Shown in pieces: positions 24,893 through 33,857 of a stretch of DNA of 64,000 nucleotides (positions within the stretch are counted from its first letter, which is position 1; the number at the start of each line of letters is the position of its first letter). The notes beneath the pieces are model-generated. The model worked only from the letters and a program-made list of their open reading frames with translations. It searched no databases and was not told where the DNA came from. The position numbers and the translations under genes are program-made. Origin of the DNA: Rhizobium sp. CCGE 510 (GTDB lineage: Bacteria; Pseudomonadota; Alphaproteobacteria; Rhizobiales; Rhizobiaceae); the NCBI RefSeq assembly GCF_000292525.1, contig NZ_AEYF01000040.1, forward strand, positions 1 through 64,000, given 5' to 3'.

Positions 24893-25816
24893 ATGCCCAT
24901 CAAGATCCCCGATACGCTGCCCGCCTTCGAAACCCTGGTTCAAGAGGGTGTGCGGGTGATGACCGAGACGTTGGCGATCCGTCAGGATATCCGACCGCTG
25001 CAGATCGGGCTGCTCAATCTTATGCCGAACAAGATTAAGACCGAACTGCAGATGGCCCGGCTCGTCGGCGCCTCGCCACTGCAGGTCGAGCTGTCGCTGA
25101 TCCGCATCGGCGGCCACAAAGCGAAGAACACGTCCGAAGATCATCTGCTCGCCTTCTACCAGACCTGGGAGGAGGTCAAGCACCGCAAATTCGACGGCTT
25201 CATCATCACCGGGGCGCCGATTGAGCTTTTGCCCTATGAGGACGTTACCTATTGGCCGGAGATGCAGCAGATTCTCGACTGGACGGAAACGAACGTGCAT
25301 TCGACGATGAACGTCTGCTGGGGCGCGATGGCGGCGATCTATCATTTCCACGGCGTTCCGAAATACGAGCTGAAAGAGAAGGCCTTCGGCATCTACCGCC
25401 ACCGGAACCTGAAACCGTCCTCCATCTATCTCAACGGCTTTTCCGACAATTTCGAGGTGCCGGTATCGCGCTGGACCGAAGTGCGCCGCGCCGATATCGA
25501 GACATCCGAAAGCCTGGAGATCTTGATGGAATCAAGCGAGATGGGTGTCTGCCTCGTGCACGAGAAGAGGGGAAGGCGGCTCTACATGTTCAACCATGTC
25601 GAATATGATTCCACCTCGCTTTCCGACGAGTATTTCCGCGACGTCAATGCCGGCGTGCCGATCAAGATGCCGCACAACTACTTCCCGCATAACGATTCGG
25701 CGCTGACGCCGCAGAACCGCTGGCGCAGCCACGCGCATCTCCTGTTTGGCAACTGGATCAATGAGATCTACCAGACGACGCCCTTCGATGTGGAGGAGAT
25801 CGGCACGGACCTCTAA
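24893..25816 (+). CDS. metA: Homoserine O-acyltransferase (MetA)
   Basis: The 307-residue enzyme acylates homoserine with succinyl- or acetyl-CoA, committing it to methionine synthesis. The nucleophile Cys is in MNVCWGAMAA. The catalytic Glu and His region includes GIYRHRNL and ARADIETS-type segments, and the N-terminal NLMPNKIKTELQMARL is diagnostic. Acyl donor choice cannot be settled by eye; many alphaproteobacterial MetA enzymes use acetyl-CoA. The start at 24893 (MPIKIPDTLPAFETL) is the family start. Expression is controlled by the SAM-II riboswitch. Confidence 0.95.
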   Translation: MPIKIPDTLPAFETLVQEGVRVMTETLAIRQDIRPLQIGLLNLMPNKIKTELQMARLVGASPLQVELSLIRIGGHKAKNTSEDHLLAFYQTWEEVKHRKFDGFIITGAPIELLPYEDVTYWPEMQQILDWTETNVHSTMNVCWGAMAAIYHFHGVPKYELKEKAFGIYRHRNLKPSSIYLNGFSDNFEVPVSRWTEVRRADIETSESLEILMESSEMGVCLVHEKRGRRLYMFNHVEYDSTSLSDEYFRDVNAGVPIKMPHNYFPHNDSALTPQNRWRSHAHLLFGNWINEIYQTTPFDVEEIGTDL

Positions 25817-25975
25817 AGCACCGCGCCTCGACCGAGGCCCCCGCATCGCTACTGTGGTGCTTCTTCTAATCCGACCGGTTGCGGTTTGGAGCAAATGCGG
25901 GCAGGTTCCGCACCTGAAACCTACAGCGTTGCGGGTCTCTATCTGACGTGCAACGCTGTAAAACTTTGAATTAGA
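25816..25975. repeat. Intergenic palindromic repeat pair
   Basis: AAGCACC...GGTGCTT (25816-25862) is followed by ACAGCGTTGC (25923-25932) facing GCAACGCTGT (25950-25959). It resembles the two-palindrome RIME layout and may act as the metA 3' end. Confidence 0.6.
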
Positions 25976-25986
25976 ATGGACGGTCG

Positions 25987-27012
25987 ATGATGTCGGATAA
26001 ATTGGAGCGGGAAGTTTTCGGGCAGACGACGGCAGGCGAGACCGTCTATCGCGTCGAGATCAAGGGCGGCGGGCTGACAGCCAAGATCATCACCTGGGGC
26101 GCGGTCATCCAGGATCTGCGCCTTCAGGGACATGAGGCGCCACTGCAGCTCGGTTTCGACGATTTCGACAGCTACCCGCTTTATTCGGCCTATTTCGGCG
26201 CGACACCGGGCCGCTGCGCCAACCGTGTCGGTGGCGGCGCCTTCAAACTCGACGGCAAGGACTACCAGCTCGAGTTGAACGAAAATGGCGTCACCCATCT
26301 GCATGGCGGCAGCGACAATGTCGCCAAACGCATCTGGACAGTCGTCGAGCACGATGTCGACCGCGTGGTGCTGAAGATCGTCGATCCCGATGGCCGCGCC
26401 GGCTATCCCGGCAATTGCACCATCCAGGCAACCTTTCGGGTGCACGGTAACGGCGAACTGTCGGTGACCTATGAATCGACCTGTGATCAGCCAACGCTCG
26501 CCAATGTCTGCCAGCACGCTTATTTCAATCTCGACGGCCGCGAGGATGCGCTTGGCCACGACATCATGATCGCGGCCGATCACTACCTGCCGACCGACGG
26601 GAAACAGGTCCCGACCGGCGAGATCCGTTCCGTCGAGGGCACGGAGTTCGATTTCCGCGAGATGGCGCCGATGAAGCGTTTCGTCGGCAGCGAACAGGCT
26701 TTGTACGACCATAATTTCTGTTTGTCGGGCGAACGCACCGCCAAGCGCAGCGTCGCGCTTGCCCGCAGCCTGTATTCCGGTGTGTCGCTTGAGGTGCGCA
26801 GCACCGAGCCGGGCGTACAGTTCTATGCCGGTTTCAAGCTCGATACCGGCGCTCCCGGCATCGGCGGGCGCAAGTACGGCCCGTTTGCCGGCTTCTGCCT
26901 AGAGACGCAGGTCTGGCCGGATGCCATCAATCACAAGGGTTTCCCGAATGCGGTGCTGCGCCCCGGCGAAGTGCTGCGCCAGGAGACGGACTATATCTTC
27001 ACTAAGAGCTGA
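25987..27012 (+). CDS. galM: Aldose 1-epimerase
   Basis: The 341-residue mutarotase interconverts alpha and beta anomers of hexoses. Substrate and catalytic residues are seen as GRCANRVGGGAF, the His in THLHGG, the catalytic His in NVCQHAYFNLDG, and the catalytic Glu in PFAGFCLETQVWPDAINH. It is cytosolic, with no signal peptide. ATGATG at 25987 offers two adjacent starts. A strong terminator follows. Confidence 0.93.
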   Translation: MMSDKLEREVFGQTTAGETVYRVEIKGGGLTAKIITWGAVIQDLRLQGHEAPLQLGFDDFDSYPLYSAYFGATPGRCANRVGGGAFKLDGKDYQLELNENGVTHLHGGSDNVAKRIWTVVEHDVDRVVLKIVDPDGRAGYPGNCTIQATFRVHGNGELSVTYESTCDQPTLANVCQHAYFNLDGREDALGHDIMIAADHYLPTDGKQVPTGEIRSVEGTEFDFREMAPMKRFVGSEQALYDHNFCLSGERTAKRSVALARSLYSGVSLEVRSTEPGVQFYAGFKLDTGAPGIGGRKYGPFAGFCLETQVWPDAINHKGFPNAVLRPGEVLRQETDYIFTKS

Positions 27013-27071
27013 CGCCTTTTTTAGACGCACGGCGCTGTGAACGCACGGCTTTCAAATCTTATCGCTATGAA

Positions 27072-27098
27072 CCTCTCCGGTCCCCGGGGAGGTTTTTT
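27072..27098 (+). terminator. galM rho-independent terminator
   Basis: CCTCTCCGG (27072-27080), loop TCC, CCGGGGAGG (27084-27092), then six T. Confidence 0.92.
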
Positions 27099-27129
27099 CT
27101 TGGCCGTGCGCGATTGCTGCTTGTGGATT

Positions 27130-27169
27130 GGTTCTAAATAGGTTCTATTGTGTTCACATGGATAGAACC
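27130..27169. promoter_or_regulatory. Operator-like GGTTCTAT repeats at the GntR start
   Basis: GGTTCTAA (27130-27137) and GGTTCTAT (27141-27148) are direct repeats. ATAGAACC (27162-27169) is the inverted copy, overlapping the first codons of the regulator. This suggests autoregulation by the GntR protein. Confidence 0.55.
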
Positions 27170-27931
27170 AGTCTGATAGCGGAGCTGAACAACCGCGGCC
27201 TGCGTGACGAGGCGTTGACCGGCCCGCTCTACAAGCGGCTGGCGCAGGCGCTGACCGGTCTTATTCAGGAGGGCCTGCTGAAGCCTGGCACGGCGCTGCC
27301 GGGAGAGCGCGACCTTGCCGAGGCCTTGAAGCTCGGCCGTGTCACCGTGCGCACCGCCTATCGCGATCTGATGACATCGGGCGCCCTGGAATCGCGCCAT
27401 GGAAGCGGTACCTTCGTATCGAGCAGAGTGGAGCGCATGGAACAGTCGCTCTGGCGGCTTTCCTCCTTCTCAGCCGACATGCGTTCGCGTGGGCGTCTGC
27501 CAGCCGCGCGGATCTTGTCGCGGGCCGTCAATACGCCGTCGCCGGAGGAATCCTTTCTGCTCGGCCTTGGTGGCGACGAGCCGGTACTGAGGCTTGACCG
27601 GCTGCGTCTCGCCGACGGACTGCCGCTGGCGATCGAACGCGCCGTGGTGCCGATCAAATTCTTAGGCGGCGATCCCGGCGGCGAGGGATCGCTCTATGAT
27701 GCGCTGGCGGCCAACGGTCACAAGCCGGTGCGGGCGCTGCAGCGGCTAACGGCGGTGACGCTCGATCCGTCCTCCGCTGCGATCCTGAATGTCAAATCAG
27801 GCGCGCCAGCGCTTCTGATCGAACGCGTTTCGCGCCTGGAAGACCAGCGCGTCGTGGAATACACCCGCTCGCATTATCGCGGCGATGCCTATGATTTCGT
27901 TGCCGAATTGAGAATCGGAGATGACCTATGA
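27158..27931 (+). CDS. GntR/HutC-family regulator of amino-sugar genes
   Basis: The 257-residue protein has an N-terminal winged helix (LYKRLAQALTGLIQEGLLKPGTALPGERDLAEALKLGRVTVRTAYRDL) and a C-terminal UTRA effector domain (ILNVKSGAPALLIERVSRLEDQRVVEYTRSHYRGDAYDFV, with the ARILSRAVNTPSPEE entry). Its stop overlaps the next gene's start by 4 bp, so it heads the nag-like operon. UTRA effectors are usually phosphorylated sugars such as GlcNAc-6-P. The upstream frame from 27128 has no ribosome-binding site. Confidence 0.9.
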   Translation: MDRTSLIAELNNRGLRDEALTGPLYKRLAQALTGLIQEGLLKPGTALPGERDLAEALKLGRVTVRTAYRDLMTSGALESRHGSGTFVSSRVERMEQSLWRLSSFSADMRSRGRLPAARILSRAVNTPSPEESFLLGLGGDEPVLRLDRLRLADGLPLAIERAVVPIKFLGGDPGGEGSLYDALAANGHKPVRALQRLTAVTLDPSSAAILNVKSGAPALLIERVSRLEDQRVVEYTRSHYRGDAYDFVAELRIGDDL

Positions 27932-28959
27932 GTGAGAATCAGTCGCTGATGCTGCAGGAAGCCGGCCAATCCCCCGAGGTGGTGGCCACGCTTCTTGAGA
28001 AGGAAAAGCCGGCCCTTGCCGAGATCGCCCGGCTATTTTCGTCCGCCCGCCCGAGCGTGGTGACGACGGCGGCGCGTGGCTCCTCGGACCATGCCGCCAC
28101 CTTCTTCAAATACCTTTTCGAGATCACCTGCGGCGTCCCGGTCGCCTCGGTCGGCCCGTCGATCGCTTCGGTCTATGGTGCCGCGCTGCATCTCAAGGGG
28201 GGTGTGCATTTCACCGTCTCGCAGTCGGGTGCCAGCCCCGATATCGTCGCATTGCAGGATGCGGCCAAAAGGGGCGGAGCGACGACGATTGCCGTTGTCA
28301 ACGTCACCGACAGTCCGCTTGCGAAGCAAGCCGATATTGTTCTCGGGCTCAATGCCGGCGCGGAAAAGAGCGTTGCGGCGACCAAATCCTTTATCGCCTC
28401 CGTCGCCGCCCTTGCCGGCGTGACGGCTGCGGTCGGCGGTGCGTCCGACCTGCAGGCTGCGCTTGGCAAACTGCCGGAGGCGCTTTCAGCAACCGCCGGG
28501 ATCGACACGGCGGTAGCCGAGGAGGTGCTTTTCAATGCGACCTCGCTCTATACAGCAGGCCGCGGCCCGGCCTTCGCAATCGCGCTCGAAGCGGCGTTGA
28601 AGGCCAAGGAAACCTCCGGCCTGCATGCCGAGGCCTTCTCGTTGGCGGAACTGATGCACGGCCCGATGCGCCTGGTGCAACCGGGCTTTCCGATCGTCGC
28701 CTTTGCGCCGGACGATGCGGCCTTCGTCAACAACGTCCAGGCGCTGGAGCGCCTGCAAAAGCTCGGCGCCACCACTGTCGGTTTCTCCACGCAGCCGCTT
28801 TCCGGCGTCAATTTGCGCGTGTCGACGACGGGCAATGGCCTTATCGATCCGCTGGTGTCGCTGCTCGTCTATTACCGGCTGATCGAGTCGGTGACGCGCC
28901 GCAAGGGCTTCGATCCCGACAAGCCGGCGAACCTGCTCAAGGTGACGGAGACGGTCTGA
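27928..28959 (+). CDS. SIS-domain aminosugar-phosphate deaminase/isomerase (NagB-II-like)
   Basis: The 343-residue protein has two SIS domains like the isomerase half of GlmS but no glutaminase domain. Seen motifs: AARGSSDHAATFFKYL, VSQSGASPDIVAL, and the ETSGLHAEAFSLAELMHGPM block with Glu and His near the active site. Proteins of this kind deaminate glucosamine-6-phosphate to fructose-6-phosphate (NagB-II). Placement between the GntR regulator and nagA supports that role. It is translationally coupled at both ends (ATGA overlap upstream, TGATG downstream). Confidence 0.87.
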   Translation: MSENQSLMLQEAGQSPEVVATLLEKEKPALAEIARLFSSARPSVVTTAARGSSDHAATFFKYLFEITCGVPVASVGPSIASVYGAALHLKGGVHFTVSQSGASPDIVALQDAAKRGGATTIAVVNVTDSPLAKQADIVLGLNAGAEKSVAATKSFIASVAALAGVTAAVGGASDLQAALGKLPEALSATAGIDTAVAEEVLFNATSLYTAGRGPAFAIALEAALKAKETSGLHAEAFSLAELMHGPMRLVQPGFPIVAFAPDDAAFVNNVQALERLQKLGATTVGFSTQPLSGVNLRVSTTGNGLIDPLVSLLVYYRLIESVTRRKGFDPDKPANLLKVTETV

Positions 28960-30110
28960 TGGTCCGCAAGATCTTCATCGGCGCTCGCATCTTCGACGGC
29001 GAGCGCTTCCATGACGAGAAAGCACTGATCGTTGCCGACGGCCGTGTCGAAGCGATCGCTGCTGGAAACGATCTGCCGGACAGCGAGACGGTAACACTTG
29101 CCGGCGGCGTGCTGTCGGCCGGCTTCATCGATGCGCAGGTCAATGGCGGCGCCGGGCGGATGCTGAACGACGATCCATCAGCCATCTCGATGGAGATCAT
29201 CGCTGCTGGACACCGGCCCTATGGCACGACATCGCTCTTGCCGACACTGATCACCGATACATCCGAGGCATCCATTGCCGCAATCGAGGCTGCCAAGGAG
29301 GCGGTGAAGGCAAACCGTGGCGTCGCGGGCCTGCATCTGGAAGGCCCGCATCTGGCGCCTGCGCGCAAGGGTGCGCATTTGGCCGAACTGATGCGGCCGG
29401 TCGAGGACCGCGACGTCAAAGCCTTCATCCGGGCACGCGAGGCAATCGGTACGCTACTCGTCACCATGGCTGCCGAGCAGGTGACGGTTGCCCAGGTGCG
29501 CACGCTTGCCGAAGCCGGCGTCAGCGTCAGCATCGGCCATTCCGATTGTTCGAGCGAGGCAGCGGAAGAACGTTTCGATGCCGGAGCGCGCGGCGTCACG
29601 CATCTTTTCAACGCCATGAGCCAGCTCGGGCACCGCACCCCCGGCCTTGTCGGCGCGGCGATCGATCATCCCTCGACTTGGTGCGGCATCATTGCCGACG
29701 GTCACCATGTCGATCCGAAGGCTTTGCGCACGGCGCTGCGCGCCAAACGCGGCGAAGGCAAACTGTTCTTCGTCACCGATGCGATGTCGCTCGTCGGGTC
29801 GGAGAAGGATTCGTTCACGCTGAACGGGCGCGCCGTCCGGCGCGAACGGGGCGGTTTCTGCTCGAAGCTGGTACTGTCCGACGGCACGCTGGCCGGTTCC
29901 GACGTCGACATGATCTCGACGATCCGCTACGGCGTCACCTATCTCGATCTGACGCTGGCCGAGGCTTTGCGCATGGCAACGCTTTATCCCGCCCGCTTCC
30001 TCAAACTGGGCGATCGCGGCCATCTCGCACCAGGCGCGCGCGCCGATCTCGTGCATCTCACCGATGCGCTCTCCGTCACCGCCACCTGGCTCAGCGGCGA
30101 AGCGGCATGA
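28959..30110 (+). CDS. nagA: N-acetylglucosamine-6-phosphate deacetylase
   Basis: The 383-residue amidohydrolase removes acetate from GlcNAc-6-P, feeding the deaminase. The metal and substrate motifs are GLHLEGPHLAPARKGAH (metal Glu), SIGHSDC (His), GVTHLFNAMSQL (His), and the catalytic Asp in FFVTDAMSLVG. The start overlaps the preceding stop by one base. Operon order regulator, deaminase, nagA matches bacterial GlcNAc or chitin-derived sugar use. Confidence 0.94.
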   Translation: MVRKIFIGARIFDGERFHDEKALIVADGRVEAIAAGNDLPDSETVTLAGGVLSAGFIDAQVNGGAGRMLNDDPSAISMEIIAAGHRPYGTTSLLPTLITDTSEASIAAIEAAKEAVKANRGVAGLHLEGPHLAPARKGAHLAELMRPVEDRDVKAFIRAREAIGTLLVTMAAEQVTVAQVRTLAEAGVSVSIGHSDCSSEAAEERFDAGARGVTHLFNAMSQLGHRTPGLVGAAIDHPSTWCGIIADGHHVDPKALRTALRAKRGEGKLFFVTDAMSLVGSEKDSFTLNGRAVRRERGGFCSKLVLSDGTLAGSDVDMISTIRYGVTYLDLTLAEALRMATLYPARFLKLGDRGHLAPGARADLVHLTDALSVTATWLSGEAA

Positions 30111-30126
30111 CTCAAGGAGACGTGGG

Positions 30127-30855
30127 ATGACTGACATCACCAATGCCTATTTCTCCAACTTGATTGGCCGGCTGGAAGAATTGAAGCAAACGCTTGCCGA
30201 GCCGATGGCGCAGGCAGCGGCCGTCATTCTCGATGCCGCTCGTGGCGACAAGCGCGTCTACGTCTTCGGCACCGGCCATTCGCATATGCTGGCGGAAGAG
30301 GTGCACTATCGTGCCGGCGGGCTCGCCTTCACCGTGCCGGTGCTCGTCGGCTCGGCGATGCTGCATGAGGGTGCGGTAATCAGTTCAGTCTATGAACGCA
30401 CGCAGGGCCTGGTCCGGCCGATGTTGGAGCGTTACGGCATGCAGCCGGGCGACGTCATCATCATCGCCTCCAATTCGGGCGTCAACGCTGCGCCGATCGA
30501 AGCCGCCGACTACGCGCGGGAAATCGGCGCAAAGGTGATTGCCATCACGTCGATCGCCTATTCCTCGGCGATCGCCAATGGCCGCCGGCGGCTCGCCGAT
30601 GCGGCCGATGTGGTGCTCGACAACGGGCTGCCACCGGGTGACGCCGTTCTCGATCTCGAAGGCACGGGGCTTCGGGTTGGGCCGGTCTCGACGGCGGTCG
30701 GGGTGACGGTCATCAATGCGATCTTCGCCGAGGTCGCCTCGGAGCTTTCGAAATGCGGCGATGCACCGGTTTATCTCAGCGCCAACATGCCGGGTGCAGC
30801 CGAGATCAACCAGAAGCTTGTGCGGAAGTACCGGCCGCGCAACCCGCATCTCTAA
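30127..30855 (+). CDS. SIS-domain sugar-phosphate isomerase-like protein (UPF0309 type)
   Basis: The 242-residue protein has a single SIS domain: VYVFGTGHSHMLAEEVHYRAGGLAF and IIIASNSGVNAAPIEAADYAREIGAKVIAITS. It resembles UPF0309/MurQ-related proteins that bind phosphosugars. In this operon it may handle an aminosugar phosphate, for example as an etherase or isomerase; the exact reaction is unknown. The ATG at 30127 follows AAGGAG with 11-base spacing and lies 16 bp past nagA. Confidence 0.82.
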   Translation: MTDITNAYFSNLIGRLEELKQTLAEPMAQAAAVILDAARGDKRVYVFGTGHSHMLAEEVHYRAGGLAFTVPVLVGSAMLHEGAVISSVYERTQGLVRPMLERYGMQPGDVIIIASNSGVNAAPIEAADYAREIGAKVIAITSIAYSSAIANGRRRLADAADVVLDNGLPPGDAVLDLEGTGLRVGPVSTAVGVTVINAIFAEVASELSKCGDAPVYLSANMPGAAEINQKLVRKYRPRNPHL

Positions 30856-30960
30856 AGCGCGGCGCGATCTTTCAGATCGCTCCTCGCGCTTTAGCTCATT
30901 GTTTTTGCGCATATCGTTGCCGCAAAACCGCTGAACACTTTTGCGCGACATGCTTTAATC
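30856..30960. repeat. RIME-like intergenic repeat
   Basis: AAAGCGCGGCGCGATC...GATCGC..GCGCTTTA is followed by GCGCATATCGTTGCC...TTTTGCGCGACATGCTTTA. Both palindromes are well preserved. It lies between the nag-like operon and efp. Confidence 0.75.
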
Positions 30961-30981
30961 AGCAATGTTGGCGGCGGACAC

Positions 30982-31008
30982 AAAAAAGGCCGGTTGGAAC
31001 CGGCCTTT
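30982..31008 (-). terminator. efp terminator (bidirectional hairpin)
   Basis: GGCCGGTT (30988-30995) and AACCGGCC pair around GG. The A-run on the left gives a six-U tail for efp on the minus strand, and TTTT on the right serves the plus strand. Confidence 0.9.
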
Positions 31009-31028
31009 TGCATGGAATGAACCAGGGA

Positions 31029-31598
31029 TCAGTCCTTGGCGCGTTCGACGTAGGAATTGTCTTCCGTTGCGATGACGACGCGGGTGCCGGCATTGATGTG
31101 CGGCGGCACCATGGCGCGCACGCCGTTCGACAGGATGGCCGGCTTGTAGGAGGACGATGCCGTCTGGCCCTTGACGACCGGTTCCGTCTCGGTGATCTCA
31201 AGCGTGACGTGGCGCGGCAGCTCGAGTGCCAGCGGAAGGCCTTCATAGATCGAGAGGATGCAGGACATGCCTTCCTGCAGATAGACCTTCTGGTCGCCCA
31301 TGGTGTCGACATCGACCACGACCTGATCGTAGTTGCTCGGGTTCATGAAGTGGAAGCCTTCGCCGTCTTGATAGAGATATTGGAAGGACACGTCCTCAAC
31401 GAAGGCGCGCTCGACCTGTTCGGTGGTGCGCCAACGCTCGGAAACCTTCACGCCGTCAACGATGCGGCGCATGTCGACCTGGGTGACCGGCGTACCCTTG
31501 CCCGGATGAAAGTTCTGAGCGGTGAGAACGACGTAAAGCTTGCCGTCGACGTCGAGAACGTTGCCCTTGCGGACCGAAGAGGCGATGACCTTGACCAT
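31029..31598 (-). CDS. efp: Elongation factor P
   Basis: The 189-residue factor relieves ribosome stalling at polyproline. It has the three OB/KOW-like domains. The modified lysine is Lys34 in NFHPGKGTPV, and the C-terminal signature TLEITETEPVVKGQTASSSYKPA is intact. The frame is open far upstream, but MVKVIASSVRKGN is the family start, with AAGG spaced before it. The divergent epmA and epmB genes encode its beta-lysylation enzymes. Confidence 0.96.
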   Translation of the reverse strand: MVKVIASSVRKGNVLDVDGKLYVVLTAQNFHPGKGTPVTQVDMRRIVDGVKVSERWRTTEQVERAFVEDVSFQYLYQDGEGFHFMNPSNYDQVVVDVDTMGDQKVYLQEGMSCILSIYEGLPLALELPRHVTLEITETEPVVKGQTASSSYKPAILSNGVRAMVPPHINAGTRVVIATEDNSYVERAKD

Positions 31599-31746
31599 AA
31601 GACTTCCTTGTAACTCGGCTTTCGGCGTCGTAGAGAACTGCCGAGACGCCTCGAAGACGCAAATATTTTTCTTTGGGGGCGCAACTAACCTAAAATCCGG
31701 GAAATAGCCATCCCCATACCGGCTTCTCCGGCGAAGAAAGCTTGGA

Positions 31747-32808
31747 ATGAACTCTTCGGCGAAAGCGTCCCCCTGGTGGACCCCGTCCGTACACGCCGAT
31801 CGCCGCCCGTTCCTGATCGGGCGCAATGCGATCCAGGCGGCGTTGCGCGGGTTTTTCGCGCGCGAGGATTTCATCGAGGTGGATACGGCGGTGCTGCAGG
31901 TCTCGCCGGGCAATGAAGCGCATCTGCATGCCTTCGCAACGGAAGCGCTGACGACGGATGGGCAAAAAGCCCCGTTCTACCTGCACACCTCGCCGGAATT
32001 TGCCTGCAAGAAGCTGCTTGCGGCCGGCGAAGAACGCATCTCGTGTTTTGCCCATGTCTATCGCAATCGCGAACGCGGACCGCTGCACCATCCCGAATTC
32101 ACCATGCTCGAATGGTATCGGGCCGGCGAAAGCTACGAGAGCCTGATGATGGATTGTGTGCGGATCCTGGCGCTCGCGGCCGAAACGGTAAAGGCTGAAA
32201 AACTTGCCTATCGCGGCGGCGAAAGCGATCCTTTCGCCGGTCCGGAGCGGATCGGCGTTGCCGAAGCATTCGAGCGTCATGCCGGCATCGACCTTCTCGC
32301 CTCGGTCGCCGCGGACGGGTCGACCGATCGCGATCATCTGGCGGCCGAGGTGACGCGCGTCGGTATGCGTGTTGCCGACGACGACGGCTGGGCCGATCTG
32401 TTCAGCCGGGTGCTGGTCGAAAAGATCGAGCCGCATCTCGGCTTCGGCCGCATTACCATCCTCGACGAATATCCGATCTCGGAGGCGGCACTTGCGCGTC
32501 CCTCGGCACGCGATCCGAGGGTTGCCGAGCGGTTCGAGCTTTACGCCTGCGGCGTCGAGCTCGCAAACGGCTTCGGCGAGCTCACCAATGCTACCGAACA
32601 GCGCCGGCGCTTCGAGATCGAAATGGCCGAAAAGGCTCGCGTCTACGACGAGACCTATCCGATCGACGAGGATTTCCTTGCCGCAGTTTCGCTGATGCCT
32701 GAAGCAAGCGGCATCGCGCTCGGCTTCGACCGGTTGGTGATGTTGGCGACGGGAGCTTCGCGCATCGACCAGGTGCTCTGGGCGCCGGTGGCGGAGTATG
32801 GACGATGA
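31747..32808 (+). CDS. epmA: EF-P beta-lysine ligase (GenX/PoxA)
   Basis: The 353-residue protein is a class II lysyl-tRNA-synthetase catalytic domain without the anticodon-binding domain, as in EpmA. Motif 2 is CFAHVYRNRERGPLHHPEFTMLEWYRAG and motif 3 is GIALGFDRLVMLATGASRIDQVLW. It attaches (R)-beta-lysine to Lys34 of EF-P. It overlaps epmB by 4 bp, and efp is divergent across 148 bp. Confidence 0.94.
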   Translation: MNSSAKASPWWTPSVHADRRPFLIGRNAIQAALRGFFAREDFIEVDTAVLQVSPGNEAHLHAFATEALTTDGQKAPFYLHTSPEFACKKLLAAGEERISCFAHVYRNRERGPLHHPEFTMLEWYRAGESYESLMMDCVRILALAAETVKAEKLAYRGGESDPFAGPERIGVAEAFERHAGIDLLASVAADGSTDRDHLAAEVTRVGMRVADDDGWADLFSRVLVEKIEPHLGFGRITILDEYPISEAALARPSARDPRVAERFELYACGVELANGFGELTNATEQRRRFEIEMAEKARVYDETYPIDEDFLAAVSLMPEASGIALGFDRLVMLATGASRIDQVLWAPVAEYGR

Positions 32809-33857
32809 ATGCCGTCAAACCGCTCAAAAGCGTCGACGATCTGGTGATGGCAGGACTGGTCGCGCCGGCCGATCGTGCAACGCTCGAGCAGGTTGCGGCG
32901 CGTTACGCGATCGCGCTGACGCCTGCGATCAGCAAGCTCATCGACCGCACCGATCCTGACGATCCGATCGCACGGCAATTCGTGCCTGATAGTGCCGAAC
33001 TCACGATCACCCGAGAAGAACGCGCCGATCCGATCGGCGATCATGCCCATAGCCCCGTCGAAGGTATCGTTCACCGCTATCCCGATCGTGTATTGCTCAA
33101 AGCCGTGCATGTCTGCCCGGTTTATTGCCGCTTCTGCTTCCGACGCGAAATGGTCGGGCCGCAGGGCCTCGGCACGCTCGATGCGGCGGCGATGCAGACA
33201 GCATTCGATTACATCAAAGGTCATGAGGAGATCTGGGAGGTCATCCTGACCGGTGGCGATCCGCTGGTGCTTTCTCCGCGCCGCCTCCATGACATTATGG
33301 AGGCGCTTGCCGGGATCGCCCATGTCAAGATCGTGCGTTTCCACACCCGTGTTCCTGTTGTCGATCCCGAGAAGATCGATGCGGCGATGATCGCCGCGCT
33401 GAAGGCGAGCGGCAAGACGGTCTATGTGGCGCTGCATGCCAACCATGTCAGAGAACTGACGGCGGAAGCGCGTGCTGCCTGTGCCCGCCTCGTCGATGCC
33501 GGCATCCCCATGGTCAGCCAGTCGGTGTTGCTCAAGGGCGTCAACGACGATCCGGATGCGCTTGCAGCACTGATGAAGGCCTTCGTCGAGATCCGTGTCA
33601 AACCCTATTACCTGCATCATCCTGATCTGGCGCCCGGTACCAGTCATTTCAGAGTGACGATCGAGGAGGGGCAGAGGATCGTCTCCGCGTTGCGCGGACA
33701 GATTTCCGGTCTCTGCCAGCCGACCTACATCCTTGATATCCCGGGCGGTCACGGCAAGGCCGTTGTCAGCGGAAATGCCATCCGGGCTAGCGGTGACGGA
33801 TGTTATTCCGTCTCGGATTATCGCGGCGGCGAGCATTCCTATCCGCCCGCTGATTGA
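32805..33857 (+). CDS. epmB: EF-P lysine 2,3-aminomutase
   Basis: This 350-residue radical SAM, PLP-dependent enzyme turns alpha-lysine into beta-lysine. The radical SAM cluster motif CPVYCRFC (C-x3-C-x2-C) is near residue 105. The stretch LTGGDPLVLSPRRLHDIM and the PLP-lysine region near the C-terminus (QPTYILDIPGGHGK) match lysine 2,3-aminomutases. The short length favours EpmB over catabolic KamA. Translational coupling to epmA supports this. Confidence 0.93.
   Translation: MNAVKPLKSVDDLVMAGLVAPADRATLEQVAARYAIALTPAISKLIDRTDPDDPIARQFVPDSAELTITREERADPIGDHAHSPVEGIVHRYPDRVLLKAVHVCPVYCRFCFRREMVGPQGLGTLDAAAMQTAFDYIKGHEEIWEVILTGGDPLVLSPRRLHDIMEALAGIAHVKIVRFHTRVPVVDPEKIDAAMIAALKASGKTVYVALHANHVRELTAEARAACARLVDAGIPMVSQSVLLKGVNDDPDALAALMKAFVEIRVKPYYLHHPDLAPGTSHFRVTIEEGQRIVSALRGQISGLCQPTYILDIPGGHGKAVVSGNAIRASGDGCYSVSDYRGGEHSYPPAD

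Noticed and set aside
32805..33857. Catabolic lysine 2,3-aminomutase (kamA)
   Set aside because: Its short length and overlap with epmA next to efp point to EpmB rather than lysine fermentation.
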